From: Nannocystis pusilla
GTDB lineage: Bacteria; Myxococcota_A; Polyangia; Nannocystales; Nannocystaceae
Length of the DNA: 64,000 nucleotides
Direction: 5' to 3'
NCBI RefSeq assembly: GCF_026626665.1
Contig: NZ_JAPNKE010000002.1
Location: 10,560,001 to 10,624,000, forward strand
In this document: piece by piece, positions 1 through 8,904 of the stretch
Position numbering within the stretch: the first letter of the stretch is position 1
Layout: every line of letters starts with the position of its first letter
Notes under the pieces: generated by a model
Seen by the model: only the letters and a program-made list of their open reading frames with translations
Told to the model about the DNA's origin: nothing
The model's database searches: none
Position numbers and translations under genes: made by a program

Positions 1-25
1 GCGACGGGGGCGCCGATTCGTTGGT

Positions 26-1021
26 ATGGTGCGGGCGATGCTCAAGCTCCGCAGGGCCTTGTTGTGCGCGACCGTCTTCGTGGTGGGCTGCGGTGACGAG
101 GCACCTCCGCCGCCGGCGCCGGCGGTGCCCGAGGAGTTCGACGATCCGTTTGCGGACGACGCGAAGGCCGGGGACGCGAAGGCGGAGGTGAAGGCCGCGG
201 AGGCCAAGGCCGAGCCGGTGGTCGCGCCGGCCGAGCCCGCGGCGGCGCCGGTCGAGCCGGGCGTCGCGGGAGCGGGGGAGGCGGGGGCTCCGGTCGATGC
301 AGTGCCCGCCGAAGCGGCGCCGGCGAGCGCGGTCGCGGAGACCCGACCGGAGGCCAAGGCGGAGGGCGAGAAGGCGGCGACGGCGAAGAAGGTCAAGCCG
401 ACTGCCGAGCCGCAACCTGTCCCGAAGGACAAGTCACCGACGCCGGCGGCGCCCGAGCCACCTGTCCCTGCGGACAGCCCGGCGCCGACGCCCGCGGCCC
501 CGCCGACGCCCGCGCCGGTGGCCACGCCGACGCCCGCGCCGGCCCCGGCGGCGCCGGCCCAGCCGGAGCAGAACCGCTTCGCGGGCACGTTCCGCTACGC
601 GGGCGGCGAGGCGCAGCGGCAGCAACTGACCGACGCGATCGAGACGACCGTGGCGCAGCTGAACGCGCTGATCCGCGGCATCGGCCGCAAGCGGCTCACC
701 GCGGCCAACCCGATCCGCGAGCAGATTTCGTTCGTGGTCGAGGGCACCAAGGTGACGGCGACCTTCGCGGCCGGGCGCACGATCTCGGGGACGCTCGGCG
801 GTCCGGCGGTGGCGTGGACCGCCGACGACGGCTCGCCGCTGACCGTCGCGTTCTCGATCGTCAAGGGGCGCCTGGTGATGGAGTTCAAGGCCGACGACGG
901 CGGGCGGCGCAGCGTGTTCACGCTCGACGACTCGGGCGACAAGCTGACGATGAGCGTGACGATCACGTCGTCGCGGCTGGACAACCCGCTCAAGTACGCG
1001 CTGACCTACAAGCGCAAGTGA
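26..1021 (+). CDS. Pro/Ala/Lys-rich lipoprotein with C-terminal beta-rich domain
   Basis: Predicted 331-residue exported lipoprotein of unknown function. Residues 1-21 form a basic, hydrophobic signal peptide ending in VVG before Cys22, a good lipobox, so it is probably anchored in a membrane facing the periplasm. Residues of about 25-185 are a low-complexity Ala/Pro/Glu/Lys linker. The last 145 residues look globular and alternate like beta strands (TFRYAGG, ISFVVEG, VTATFAAG, LVMEFKADD), suggesting a compact beta-barrel or lipocalin-like fold, which is inference only. A second in-frame ATG at codon 5 is an equally possible start. The linker contains two copies of the dispersed CCTGTCC motif, encoded with codons (CCT, GTC, CAA, TCA) that are rare elsewhere in the gene. 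Confidence 0.8.
   Translation: MVRAMLKLRRALLCATVFVVGCGDEAPPPPAPAVPEEFDDPFADDAKAGDAKAEVKAAEAKAEPVVAPAEPAAAPVEPGVAGAGEAGAPVDAVPAEAAPASAVAETRPEAKAEGEKAATAKKVKPTAEPQPVPKDKSPTPAAPEPPVPADSPAPTPAAPPTPAPVATPTPAPAPAAPAQPEQNRFAGTFRYAGGEAQRQQLTDAIETTVAQLNALIRGIGRKRLTAANPIREQISFVVEGTKVTATFAAGRTISGTLGGPAVAWTADDGSPLTVAFSIVKGRLVMEFKADDGGRRSVFTLDDSGDKLTMSVTITSSRLDNPLKYALTYKRK
414..476. repeat. Two intragenic copies of the dispersed TGTCC/GGACA palindrome
   Basis: Inside the lipoprotein linker the sequence reads CCTGTCCCGAAGGACA at 416-431 and CCTGTCCCTGCGGACAG at 462-478. Both have TGTCC and GGACA arms around a 4-6 base loop. The first copy is the same hairpin that lies next to the stop codons near 3.85 kb and 6.28 kb. 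They are translated, and use codons such as CCT and CAA that the flanking coding sequence avoids. Confidence 0.6.
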
Positions 1022-1144
1022 GCGCGCCTGCAGGTCCGGCGGTCGCCCAGTCGATCGCCGCCCCCACGCGTCACGGGCGCGGCCCCGTCCGGTCGCACGG
1101 CGATCGCCGTGGCGAGGGCGCGGCGAGGCCGATGATCGGCGCGC

Positions 1145-2076
1145 ATGAACACGAAGGGACTGGCGCTCGCGCTCGGGGCATGCGTCGCGGGAGCGGGCTG
1201 GGAGGCGCGGGCGGGGCAATGGTGGTGATGGACGAGACGTGGGTGCACGCGCCCGATCTGGCCGATTCGCACTACCGCGTGACGCCGGGGATCGAGGTGC
1301 CCGAGGACTGGACGAGCCCGATCGACTGGACGCAGGGCTCGGTGTGGGTCCACCTCGAGGTGCTGAGCAAGCCGACGGCGCAGGAGACCAAGTTCCAGGT
1401 GTGCTTCGAGGCCAACCCGACCTACGCGTGCACGCTGCAGTCGCCGACCTACACCGAGATCGGGGTCTACGAGTGGGAGTCGACGTTCGCGCAGTTCTGG
1501 TCGCCGCCGGGCGAGTTCGTCGACTGGACGCAGGGCGTCAACAAGTTCGCGTGCATCCTCAAGGACACGATGAACGGCAAGCCGTCGGCCGACAACGTCG
1601 GGCCCGAGACCGCGGCGCTGTACATGCCGACCGAGGTCCGCATGGTCCTCACATTGGTCGAGCCCGGCAGCACCTACGAGCCGCCGGCGCCGGTCGGCGA
1701 GGAGACGACGGGCGGCGAGGAGACGACGACCGGCGCGACGACGGACGCGCCGGGGACGAGCACGGACGACACGGGCGGTGAGTCGACGACCGCCGAGGCG
1801 ACGAGCACGGGGCTGCCTGCCACCACCGTGGAGACGAGCACCGGCGCGCCGGAGACGACCACGAGCACCGGCGAGGCGCCGACGACCGGCGCGGGGACCA
1901 CCGGCGACGCGACGAGCACGAGCACGAGCGCAGGCGCGAGCGACGGGGCGAGCACGGGCGACGGGGCGCAGGACGGCAGCGAGGCCGGCTGCGGCTGCCG
2001 TGGCGGGGGTGAGGGCCCCGGCGGCGCGGGGCTGCTGCTCGCGGCGCTGGCCTGGCGGCGGCGCCGGCGAGCGTGA
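1145..2076 (+). CDS. MYXO-CTERM secreted protein, signal peptide out of frame (one base missing)
   Basis: Secreted protein of unknown function with a myxobacterial C-terminal sorting tail. From ATG 1145 the sequence encodes a good signal peptide (MNTKGLALALGACVAG), but this frame stops after TGG TGG TGA near 1228. The mature protein continues one frame away from about 1219 (MVVMDETWVHAPD). Adding one G to the GGGG run at 1213-1216 joins them as WEARAGAMVVMDE with no stop, so I annotate one gene. The N-terminal 150 residues look globular (two Cys in QVCFEANPTYACTL). A long Thr/Ser/Gly/Ala spacer follows, then a GCGC motif, a Leu/Ala helix and RRRRRA, typical of MYXO-CTERM proteins. An uncorrected sequencing error is more likely than a real mutation. 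Confidence 0.7.
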
Positions 2077-2080
2077 GGGG

Positions 2081-2420
2081 CTCGCATGTCCGAAGGGACA
2101 TGCGGTGGGTGGTCCGGTTGACCGTCCGAAGGGACATCCGCGGGCGCGGAGGTACGGCGTGTCCGAGGGGGCATGTGACGAGCGAGGGTCAGCGCGTGTC
2201 CGAGGGACATGTGACGAGCGAGGGTCATCGCATGTCCGAAGGGATATGTGACGAGCGAGGGTCAGCGCGTGTCCGAATGGACGTGTCCGAAGGGACATGT
2301 GACGAGCAGGAGCATCGCGTGTCCGAAGGGACATGCGTCGATCGCCGGCCCCCGTGGCGCTCCAGGGGCGCGGCCGCGAGCCGGCGACGCGCGTGTCCTG
2401 CGCAGATGTCCCGAGGGACA
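2081..2420. repeat. Tandem array of about 37-bp units carrying the TGTCCGAAGGGACA palindrome
   Basis: This 355-base convergent gap holds no gene. TGTCC cores begin at 2087, about 2123, 2160, 2197, 2233, 2270, 2284 and 2330. The first six are spaced 36-37 bases apart. The middle units share the full block GTGACGAGCGAGGGTCA followed by the hairpin TGTCC-GAAG-GGACA. The first copy has 9-base arms (CGCATGTCC/GGACATGCG), and a diverged copy (GATGTCCCGAGGGACATC) lies at 2408-2425, just after the P450 stop codon. There are no unique spacers, so it is not CRISPR. A bidirectional terminator or a protein-binding array are both possible. Confidence 0.85.
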
Positions 2421-2431
2421 TCCGGTGCCCG

Positions 2432-3637
2432 TCAGCCCAGGGCGACGCGCAGGCTCTTGGGCCCGCGGACGGTGAGGTTGTCGAGCCAGGCCGGCTGCTC
2501 GCGCAGCTCCCAGCGCGGAAAGTTCAATAAAGCCTCGAGGGCGAGGCGGGCCTCGAGGCGGCCGAGGGCGGCGCCGATGCAGTAGTGCGGGCCGGTGGAG
2601 AAGCCGAGGTGGCGGTTGTCGGCGCGGGCGATGTCGAAGCGGTCGGGTTCGGGGAACTGCGACTCGTCGCGGTTGGCGGCGGCGAACGACAGGAACAGGC
2701 GGTCGCCGGCCTTGACCTGCTGGCCGTGCCACTCGAAGTCGACGCGGGCGACCCGGCCCATGCGCGAGACGGGGCACTCGAAGCGCAGGACCTCCTCGAT
2801 GGTGCTGGCCAAAAGGCCAGGTTCTTCGCGCAGCCGCTGCAGCTGGTCGGGGAAGCGCAGCAGGGTGTAGACGGTGTTGGCGATCAGGTTGGTGGTGGTC
2901 TCGTGGCCGCCGAACAGCAGCGCCGTGCAGGTCGACAGCAGCTCCTGCTCGCTGAGCACCGAGCCCTGCTCCTCGGCGGCCGCGAGGGCCGAGAGCAGCT
3001 CCTGGCGCGGGGTCTGGCGCCGCTCGGCCAGCGCCTTGCGGAAGTAATCCTCGAGCTCGAGGATCGCCGCGCGGGCGCTGGCGAGCAGCGCCTGGCTCAT
3101 GACCGTGGCGCCGAAGAAGCCGGCGATCGCGTCGGAGCAGGCCTTGAGGCGGTGACGATCTTCGGGCGGCAGGCCGAGCATGTCGCCGATCACGAGCACC
3201 GGCAGCGGGCCCGCGAGCGCCGCCATCAGGTCCACCTCGCCCGGCTCGATCGCCCCCAGCAGCTCGCCCAGGATCTGCTGGATCCGCGGCCGCCACGCCT
3301 CGATCAAGCGCGGCGTGAACGCCTGGTTGAGCAGGCTGCGCAGGCGCGTGTGGTCCGGCGGGTCGCGCAGCAAGATCCAGTGCGCCAGGTTGCTTGTCAC
3401 CGGCGCCACCCACTCGCGCACCTCGGGCGGCAGGCGCTTGGCCATCGCCTCGGCGCGGCTGGCCGACAGGCGGGCGTCGCGGAAGCCGGCCGCGACGTCG
3501 GCGTAGCGGGTGACGAGGAACGAGCCCGCGCCCTCGTTGCCGGCGAAGTACAGCGGCGCCTCGCGGCGCAGCCGCGCGAGCACGGGGTAGGGGTCGGCGC
3601 GGTTCTCGGGGGCGTACAGGCCGAGCGGATCGTGCAT
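2432..3637 (-). CDS. Cytochrome P450
   Basis: Soluble bacterial-type P450 monooxygenase of 401 residues, the usual length for the class. It shows the I-helix oxygen-activation motif FGGHETTTN, the K-helix EEVLR (ExxR), and the haem-binding loop FSTGPHYCIG with the thiolate ligand at Cys353. The family uses O2 and two electrons from a ferredoxin or reductase to oxidise a small substrate. No redox partner or biosynthetic cluster is adjacent, so the substrate cannot be inferred. There is no signal peptide or membrane anchor. The start MHDPLGLYAPENRADPY matches the usual P450 N-terminus. An LLAS stretch near 2811-2822 overlaps a weak copy of the dispersed motif and uses the uncommon codons CTT and TTG. 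Confidence 0.93.
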   Translation of the reverse strand: MHDPLGLYAPENRADPYPVLARLRREAPLYFAGNEGAGSFLVTRYADVAAGFRDARLSASRAEAMAKRLPPEVREWVAPVTSNLAHWILLRDPPDHTRLRSLLNQAFTPRLIEAWRPRIQQILGELLGAIEPGEVDLMAALAGPLPVLVIGDMLGLPPEDRHRLKACSDAIAGFFGATVMSQALLASARAAILELEDYFRKALAERRQTPRQELLSALAAAEEQGSVLSEQELLSTCTALLFGGHETTTNLIANTVYTLLRFPDQLQRLREEPGLLASTIEEVLRFECPVSRMGRVARVDFEWHGQQVKAGDRLFLSFAAANRDESQFPEPDRFDIARADNRHLGFSTGPHYCIGAALGRLEARLALEALLNFPRWELREQPAWLDNLTVRGPKSLRVALG

Positions 3638-3844
3638 GACCTCCGAGGTTAGCGGAGTTCGCCGCGCGCAGGGACCGGCGGCCGGGCGCGCTTTCGATCG
3701 GCGGCGGATCGAGATCGGCGTCTCCGGAGACGACCTTCACGGCGGATGTCGTCCGGGATGCGAGGTCCGTCGCGGCGTCGAGACGACGCGGCCAAACAGC
3801 GAGCCCGCCGGCGCGTGGGCGCCGGCGGGCCGGTTATCGTAGCA

Positions 3845-3862
3845 CGTGTCCCGAAGGACAGG
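3845..3862. repeat. Single hairpin TGTCC-CGAA-GGACA at a gene 3' end
   Basis: The hairpin lies six bases beyond the stop codon of the minus-strand lipoprotein gene. Read as that gene's RNA the loop is UUCG closed by C-G, the stable cUUCGg tetraloop, but no U-tract follows. It is followed by the same ACGTCA stop context as the copy at 6269-6290. Confidence 0.6.
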
Positions 3863-3867
3863 TCACG

Positions 3868-6015
3868 TCACTGCGGGAAGACCTGCTGGCAGTAGCCGTC
3901 GATGCACGGGGTGCCGGGCTCGCAGCAGTCGGCGTCGGACTCGCAGGCGTTGCCGGCCTCGGAGCAGGGGCCCTTCTCGCCGCAGACCTTGACCTCGCCC
4001 ATCTGGATGCAGTGACCCGAGCAGCAGTCGATGCCCGACTCGCACACCTTGTTGGGCTCCTCGATGCAGGGGTCGGGGGCGAAGTAGGCGTTCTCGGACA
4101 GGGCGCAGTCCTCCTGGCCGCGCACGTAGAACGGCGGGTTGGACGGGTCGGTGCCGGCGTTCGGCGGATCGTTGATGGCGGTGATCCACAGCTGCTGGCG
4201 GTTGGCGCCGACCAGGGTGTTGCCGTAGTCGCGGCGGGACATGAAGACGACCCAGAAGTAGCCGCCGGCGCGCAGGGGCGCGAAGGTCGGGTTGAAGCTC
4301 TTGTTGTCCGAGCTGGCCTTCTCGAGCATGACCTGGTCGTTGCCCTCGACGCCGACCAGGAACAGCTTGCCGTTGCCGGTCGAGCGCGAGCCCTGGGTCG
4401 GGCGACCGAACACGATCCACTCGTTGCCGGGCGAGAAGTTCGGGTAGGCCGGGCGCCCGACGTCGTTGCCCTTGGGCACGATGATCTTCTGGTTGGAGAC
4501 CGTGATGCCGTCGGGGTTGACGTCGGCGACCACGAGGTCGGCCTGGTTCTGGTCGAAGGTCCAGCCGCCGCCCGGGTAGCCGCAGGTGGCCGCGATCTTC
4601 GTGCCGTCGGGCGACCAGGCCGGCTCACCACAGCCGGTCTGCAGCACGTTGGGGTTGAGGATCGCGCCGTTCATGGTGTCGATCACCCGCAGCAGCGAGC
4701 TGACCGCGTTGGCCGGGTCGTTGGACTGCAGCAGCTTGGTGCCGTCCTGGTTGAAGGCGCTGAAGGTGCCGCCGAGGCCGGGGTTCGGCTGGATGTTGCC
4801 GTAGACGGCCGGCTCCTGCGACACGTCGATCGTGAAGGTCGGGAACGGCGAGCCGTTGTCGCGCACCGCGGCGACGGTGCGGCCGTCGCGGCTGACGGTG
4901 TGACAGCCCCAGCAACCACCGGGCTGGAAGAACTCGTTGGCCTGGGCCTCGCTGGGCTTGATGCTGAGCACGCGGCCGTTGGCGTTGCCGCCGCACTGGC
5001 CGGGCAGCTCCCAGTAGTAGACGCGGCCGGGCAGGCGCGCCTGGGCCATGCGCCACGTCTGGTTGACCGACTCGTAGAGGTTGCCGCCGCTCTTGCGCTG
5101 GAGCGTGAAGCTGATCGGGTCGCTCTGGGCGCCCTGACCGGACTCGCTGATGGCGATCCACTCGGCGGCGTCGATGAGGTGACGAGCCGGCGTGTTGGTG
5201 GTGAAGTAGATCGTGTAGTCGTAGAACTGCTCGCTGATGTGCAGCTTGTACTGGTCGCCGTTCTGGACGTTGTTCCACTGGACGACGGGGGCGGCGACCT
5301 TGAGCGGGAAGACCGTCTCGTTGTACGGGTAGACGATCGTCATCGACGGGTCGGGCCCGACGGGGTTGCCCCACCCGGGCTCGAGACCGCCGGGGTCGAG
5401 CTTCTTGATGATCTTGACGGAGACGGAGGTCTCGGCCTGGGAGGCCTGGTAGGTGGCCTTGAGGGTGCCGGTGCCGCCGAGGGTGCCCGTGGGCACGAAT
5501 TCGGCGTTGAGCTGGATCTCGCCGATCTCGGGCTTGTTGTAGCTCCACGCGACGTCGCCGGTGACGTCGACGCCGTTGTAGGTGGCGGTGTAGGGCTGAG
5601 TGACGATCGCGCCGTCGATGATCTCGAGGGTGACGTCCTTGGGGTTGATGTCGAGGAGGCCGTCGCCGGTGTCGGTGCCGGTGTTGGTCTGGGTGGCGCT
5701 GGTGTCGGTGACGGTGCCGTCGGTGCTGTCGGTGCCGGGCGAGGTGTCGGTGCCGGGCGAGGTCTCGGTGCCGGGCGAGGTCTCGGTGCCGGTCGCGGTG
5801 TCGGTGCCGAGCGTGGTGGTCGAGGTGGGCGGGCTATCGGTGGTGGGGCCCGCGGTGGTGGGGCCGGTGGCGGACGGATCGGTGGCGGTGCTGGTGGGGC
5901 CTGCGGTGGTGCCGGGGCCCGAGTCGGTGACGTTGCCGCTCGAGTCGCCGCAGGCGACCACCGGAAGACACAGAAGGAGCGACAGACGAGGTACGACGGT
6001 CCGTAACGAATGCAT
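3868..6015 (-). CDS. CXXCH / TolB-propeller lipoprotein, copy A
   Basis: Exported lipoprotein of 715 residues, function unknown. The chosen start MHSLRTVV gives a signal peptide ending VVA before Cys22. A Thr/Ser/Gly/Asp-rich spacer runs to about residue 125. An Ig-like, Big_2-type segment follows (LDINPKDVTLEIIDG to about residue 210). A single c-type haem motif CWGCH lies at about 368-372, and PD40/TolB-like strands such as AWSPDGTKIAATCG come later. The last 70 residues hold about 14 cysteines in pairs (CESGIDCCSGHC), likely a disulfide knot. The haem motif suggests a periplasmic or surface redox role, but no pathway is evident. The next gene upstream on the same strand is a near-copy. Confidence 0.85.
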   Translation of the reverse strand: MHSLRTVVPRLSLLLCLPVVACGDSSGNVTDSGPGTTAGPTSTATDPSATGPTTAGPTTDSPPTSTTTLGTDTATGTETSPGTETSPGTDTSPGTDSTDGTVTDTSATQTNTGTDTGDGLLDINPKDVTLEIIDGAIVTQPYTATYNGVDVTGDVAWSYNKPEIGEIQLNAEFVPTGTLGGTGTLKATYQASQAETSVSVKIIKKLDPGGLEPGWGNPVGPDPSMTIVYPYNETVFPLKVAAPVVQWNNVQNGDQYKLHISEQFYDYTIYFTTNTPARHLIDAAEWIAISESGQGAQSDPISFTLQRKSGGNLYESVNQTWRMAQARLPGRVYYWELPGQCGGNANGRVLSIKPSEAQANEFFQPGGCWGCHTVSRDGRTVAAVRDNGSPFPTFTIDVSQEPAVYGNIQPNPGLGGTFSAFNQDGTKLLQSNDPANAVSSLLRVIDTMNGAILNPNVLQTGCGEPAWSPDGTKIAATCGYPGGGWTFDQNQADLVVADVNPDGITVSNQKIIVPKGNDVGRPAYPNFSPGNEWIVFGRPTQGSRSTGNGKLFLVGVEGNDQVMLEKASSDNKSFNPTFAPLRAGGYFWVVFMSRRDYGNTLVGANRQQLWITAINDPPNAGTDPSNPPFYVRGQEDCALSENAYFAPDPCIEEPNKVCESGIDCCSGHCIQMGEVKVCGEKGPCSEAGNACESDADCCEPGTPCIDGYCQQVFPQ

Positions 6016-6268
6016 GCCGCTCAAGAGACGCGGATGCCGGCCGGCCGTCAAGCGATGTCGGCCGTTGTCGGGGGCAGGGTGCCCGGTGCAAGTCCCAAAC
6101 CGCCCGCACGCGCGCGACGGCGCGACGGCCGACATTGCGGACGAGCGGATCCCCTGCCTTCGGCAGTGGCGTCCCCTCGATCGCGGGGCGGGCGCGAAAT
6201 CATCGTAGTGTTGAAAATGCGTATCAGAAGCGACCGCCGGCGCGGGGCGCACCGGCGGTCGCTCAGGT

Positions 6269-6290
6269 GATATGTCCCGAAGGACATATC
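6269..6290. repeat. Perfect 9-bp palindromic hairpin next to the stop of copy B
   Basis: GATATGTCC-CGAA-GGACATATC is a perfect inverted repeat with a 4-base loop, ending four bases before the stop codon of the upstream minus-strand gene. It is the cleanest single example of the dispersed motif and is equivalent in position to the hairpin at 3845-3862. Confidence 0.7.
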
Positions 6291-6293
6291 ACG

Positions 6294-8444
6294 TCACTGC
6301 GGGAAGATCTGCTGGCAGTAGCCGTCGACGCACGGGGTGCCGGGCTCGCAGCAGTCGGCGTCGGACTCGCAGGCGTTGCCGGCCTCGGAGCAGGGGCCCT
6401 TCTCGCCGCAGACCTTGATCTCGCCCATCTGGATGCAGTGGCCCGAGCAGCAGTCGATGCCCGACTCGCACACCTTGTTGGGCTCCTCGATGCAGGGGTC
6501 GGGGGCGAAGTAGGCGTTCTCGGACAGGGCGCAGTCCTCCTGGCCGCGGACGTAGAACGGCGGGTTGGAGGGATCGCCGCCGGCGTTCGGCGGATCGTTG
6601 ATGGCGGTGATCCACAGCTGCTGGCGGTTGGCGCCGACCAGGGTGTTGCCGTAGTCGCGGCGAGACATGAATACGACCCAGAAGTAGCCGCCGGCGCGCA
6701 GGGGCGCGAAGGTCGGGTTGAAGCTCTTGTTGTCCGAGCTGGCCTTCTCGAGGGTGACGAGGTCGTTGCCCTCGGTGCCGACGAGGAACAGCTTGCCGCT
6801 GCCGGTCGAGCGCGAGCCCTGGGTCGGGCGGCCGAACACGATCCACTCGTTGCCGGGCGAGAAGTTCGGGTAGGCCGGGCGACCGGCCTCGCCGCCCTTG
6901 GGTACGATGACCTTCTGGTTGGAGACGGTGATGCCGTCGGGGTTGACGTCGGCGACGACGAGGTTGGCCTGGTTGGCGTCGAAGGTCCAGCCGGCGTCCT
7001 CGTAGCCGCAGGTGGCGGCGATCTTGAGGCCGTCGGGCGACCAGGCCGGCTCGCCGCAGCCGGGCTGCAGCACGTTGGCGTTGAGGATCGACCCGTTCAT
7101 GGCGTCGATCACCCGCAGCACGGAGTTGATGGCGTCGATCGGGTCGTTGGACTGCAGCAGCTTGGTGCCGTCGTGGTTGAAGGCGCTGAAGGTGCCGCCG
7201 AGGCCGGGGTTGGGCTGGATGTTGGCGTAGACGCTCGGCTCCTGCGACACGTCGATGGTGAAGGTCGGGAACGGGATGTTGCCGTTGTCGGCGACCGCGG
7301 CGACGGTACGGCCGTCGCGGCTGACGGTGTGACAGCCCCAGCAGAAGCCGGGCTGGAAGAACTCGTTGGCCTGGGCCTCCTGCGGTTTGATGCTGAGGAC
7401 GCGGCCGTTGGCGTTGCCGCCACAATCTCCTGGCAGCTCCCAGTAGTAGACGCGGCCGGGCAGGCGCGCCTGGGCCATGCGCCAGGTCTGCTTGACCGCC
7501 TCGTAGACGTTGTTGCCGCTCTTGCGCTGCAGCTCGAAGCTGATCGGGTCGCTCTGGGCGCCCTGACCGGACTCGCTGATGGCGATCCACTCGGCGGCGT
7601 CGATGAGGTGACGGGCCGGCGTGTTGGTGGTGAAGTAGATGGTGTAGTCGTAGAACTGCTCGCTGATGTGCAGCTTGTACTGGTCGCCGTTCTGGACGTT
7701 GTTCCACTGGACGACCGGGGCGGCGACCTTGAGCGGGAAGACCGTCTCGTTGTAGGGGTAGACGATCGTCATCGACGGGTCGGGCCCGACGGGGTTGCCC
7801 CACCCGGGCTCGAGACCGCCGGGGTCGAGCTTCTTGATGATCTTGACGGAGACGGAGGTCTCGGCCTGGGAGGCCTGGTAGGTGGCCTTGAGGGTGCCGG
7901 TGCCGCCGAGGGTGCCCGTGGGCACGAATTCGGCGTTGAGCTGGATCTCGCCGATCTCGGGCTTGTTGTAGCTCCACGCGACGTCGCCGGTGACGTCGAC
8001 GCCGTTGTAGGTGGCGGTGTAGGGCTGAGTGACGATCGCGCCGTCGATGATCTCGAGGGTGACGTCCTTGGGGTTGATGTCGAGGAGGCCGTCGCCGGTG
8101 TCGGTGCCGGTGTTGGTCTGGGTCGCGCTGGTGTCGGTGACGGTGCCGTCGGTGCTGTCGGTGCCGGGCGAGGTGTCGGTGCCGGGCGAGGTGTCGGTGC
8201 CGGGCGAGGTCTCGGTGCCGGTCGCGGTGTCGGTGCCGAGCGTGGTGGTCGAGGTGGGCGGGCTATCGGTGGTGGGGCCCGCGGTGGTGGGGCCGGTGGC
8301 GGACGGATCGGTGGCGGTGCTGGTGGGGCCTGCGGTGGTGCCGGGGCCCGAGTCGGTGACGTTGCCGCTCGAGTCGCCGCAGGCGACCACCGGAAGACAC
8401 AGAAGGAGCGACAGACGAGGTACGACGGTCCGTAACGAATGCAT
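6294..8444 (-). CDS. CXXCH / TolB-propeller lipoprotein, copy B
   Basis: 716-residue paralogue of the next gene downstream, with the same layout: lipobox VVAC, Thr-rich spacer, Ig-like segment, CWGCH at about 368-372, PD40 strands and a Cys-rich tail. The two genes are in direct tandem, 278 bases apart. From about 7760 to 8461 the DNA is almost base-for-base identical to 5335-6021, including third positions and a few bases upstream of the start. The 3' two-thirds has accumulated scattered differences, for example GNNVYEAVK against GGNLYESVN. This uneven divergence suggests recent duplication plus gene conversion. The function is unknown. Confidence 0.85.
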   Translation of the reverse strand: MHSLRTVVPRLSLLLCLPVVACGDSSGNVTDSGPGTTAGPTSTATDPSATGPTTAGPTTDSPPTSTTTLGTDTATGTETSPGTDTSPGTDTSPGTDSTDGTVTDTSATQTNTGTDTGDGLLDINPKDVTLEIIDGAIVTQPYTATYNGVDVTGDVAWSYNKPEIGEIQLNAEFVPTGTLGGTGTLKATYQASQAETSVSVKIIKKLDPGGLEPGWGNPVGPDPSMTIVYPYNETVFPLKVAAPVVQWNNVQNGDQYKLHISEQFYDYTIYFTTNTPARHLIDAAEWIAISESGQGAQSDPISFELQRKSGNNVYEAVKQTWRMAQARLPGRVYYWELPGDCGGNANGRVLSIKPQEAQANEFFQPGFCWGCHTVSRDGRTVAAVADNGNIPFPTFTIDVSQEPSVYANIQPNPGLGGTFSAFNHDGTKLLQSNDPIDAINSVLRVIDAMNGSILNANVLQPGCGEPAWSPDGLKIAATCGYEDAGWTFDANQANLVVADVNPDGITVSNQKVIVPKGGEAGRPAYPNFSPGNEWIVFGRPTQGSRSTGSGKLFLVGTEGNDLVTLEKASSDNKSFNPTFAPLRAGGYFWVVFMSRRDYGNTLVGANRQQLWITAINDPPNAGGDPSNPPFYVRGQEDCALSENAYFAPDPCIEEPNKVCESGIDCCSGHCIQMGEIKVCGEKGPCSEAGNACESDADCCEPGTPCVDGYCQQIFPQ

Positions 8445-8565
8445 GCCGCTCAAGAGACGCGGGCGTGCGCCGCTCGTCAAGGGGGCTCGCGGTGGGCGGG
8501 CGCAGCAGGACAGGTGTACGCGCGGCGCCATGAATTGATAGAGTGTGCAGCGAGAGGATCTACCC

Positions 8566-8904
8566 ATGCGACTGGCCCCGATCATCCCCGTGTTGCTGCT
8601 GTGTGTCGTCGGTTGTGACAAGCCGAGCACCACGAGCGCGCCGCCGTCGTCCGCGGCCACCGAGTTCCACGTGTCGATCTTCAACGCCTGCGGCAACGAC
8701 GTCACCGTCGAGGTCGGTGCCGCGGCGGGCAGCGGGCGCAAGGTCCTCCTGCTCAACGCTGCCCGCGAGACGATCACCGGCGGCGCGGAACAGCTCTTCT
8801 TGCTCGGCAAGGACGGCGAGCTGCTGGCGACCTACCAGCCGATCCAGGGCAAGCAGAAGGCGCAGGTGACGAGCGACTGCACGGCGATCGAGCGCGTCGA
8901 CTAG
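8566..8904 (+). CDS. Small lipoprotein
   Basis: Predicted 112-residue lipoprotein. ATG 8566 is preceded by GAGAGGA about 8 bases upstream and begins a clean signal peptide (MRLAPIIPVLLLCVVGC) with lipobox VVGC. The mature part is short and mostly beta-like (FHVSIFNACGNDVTVEVG, then KVLLLNA), with two further cysteines. No family is recognised. Its TAG stop overlaps the stop codon of the convergent membrane-protein gene by three bases, so there is no room for a terminator between them. Confidence 0.75.
   Translation: MRLAPIIPVLLLCVVGCDKPSTTSAPPSSAATEFHVSIFNACGNDVTVEVGAAAGSGRKVLLLNAARETITGGAEQLFLLGKDGELLATYQPIQGKQKAQVTSDCTAIERVD

Noticed and set aside
1145..1230. Selenocysteine read-through of the TGA at about 1228 in the MYXO-CTERM protein
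   Set aside because: The downstream protein is in another frame, so read-through would not restore it, while one added G does.
2081..2420. Possible CRISPR array (regular 37-bp repeats)
   Set aside because: The whole unit is repeated with no unique spacers, and no cas genes are near.
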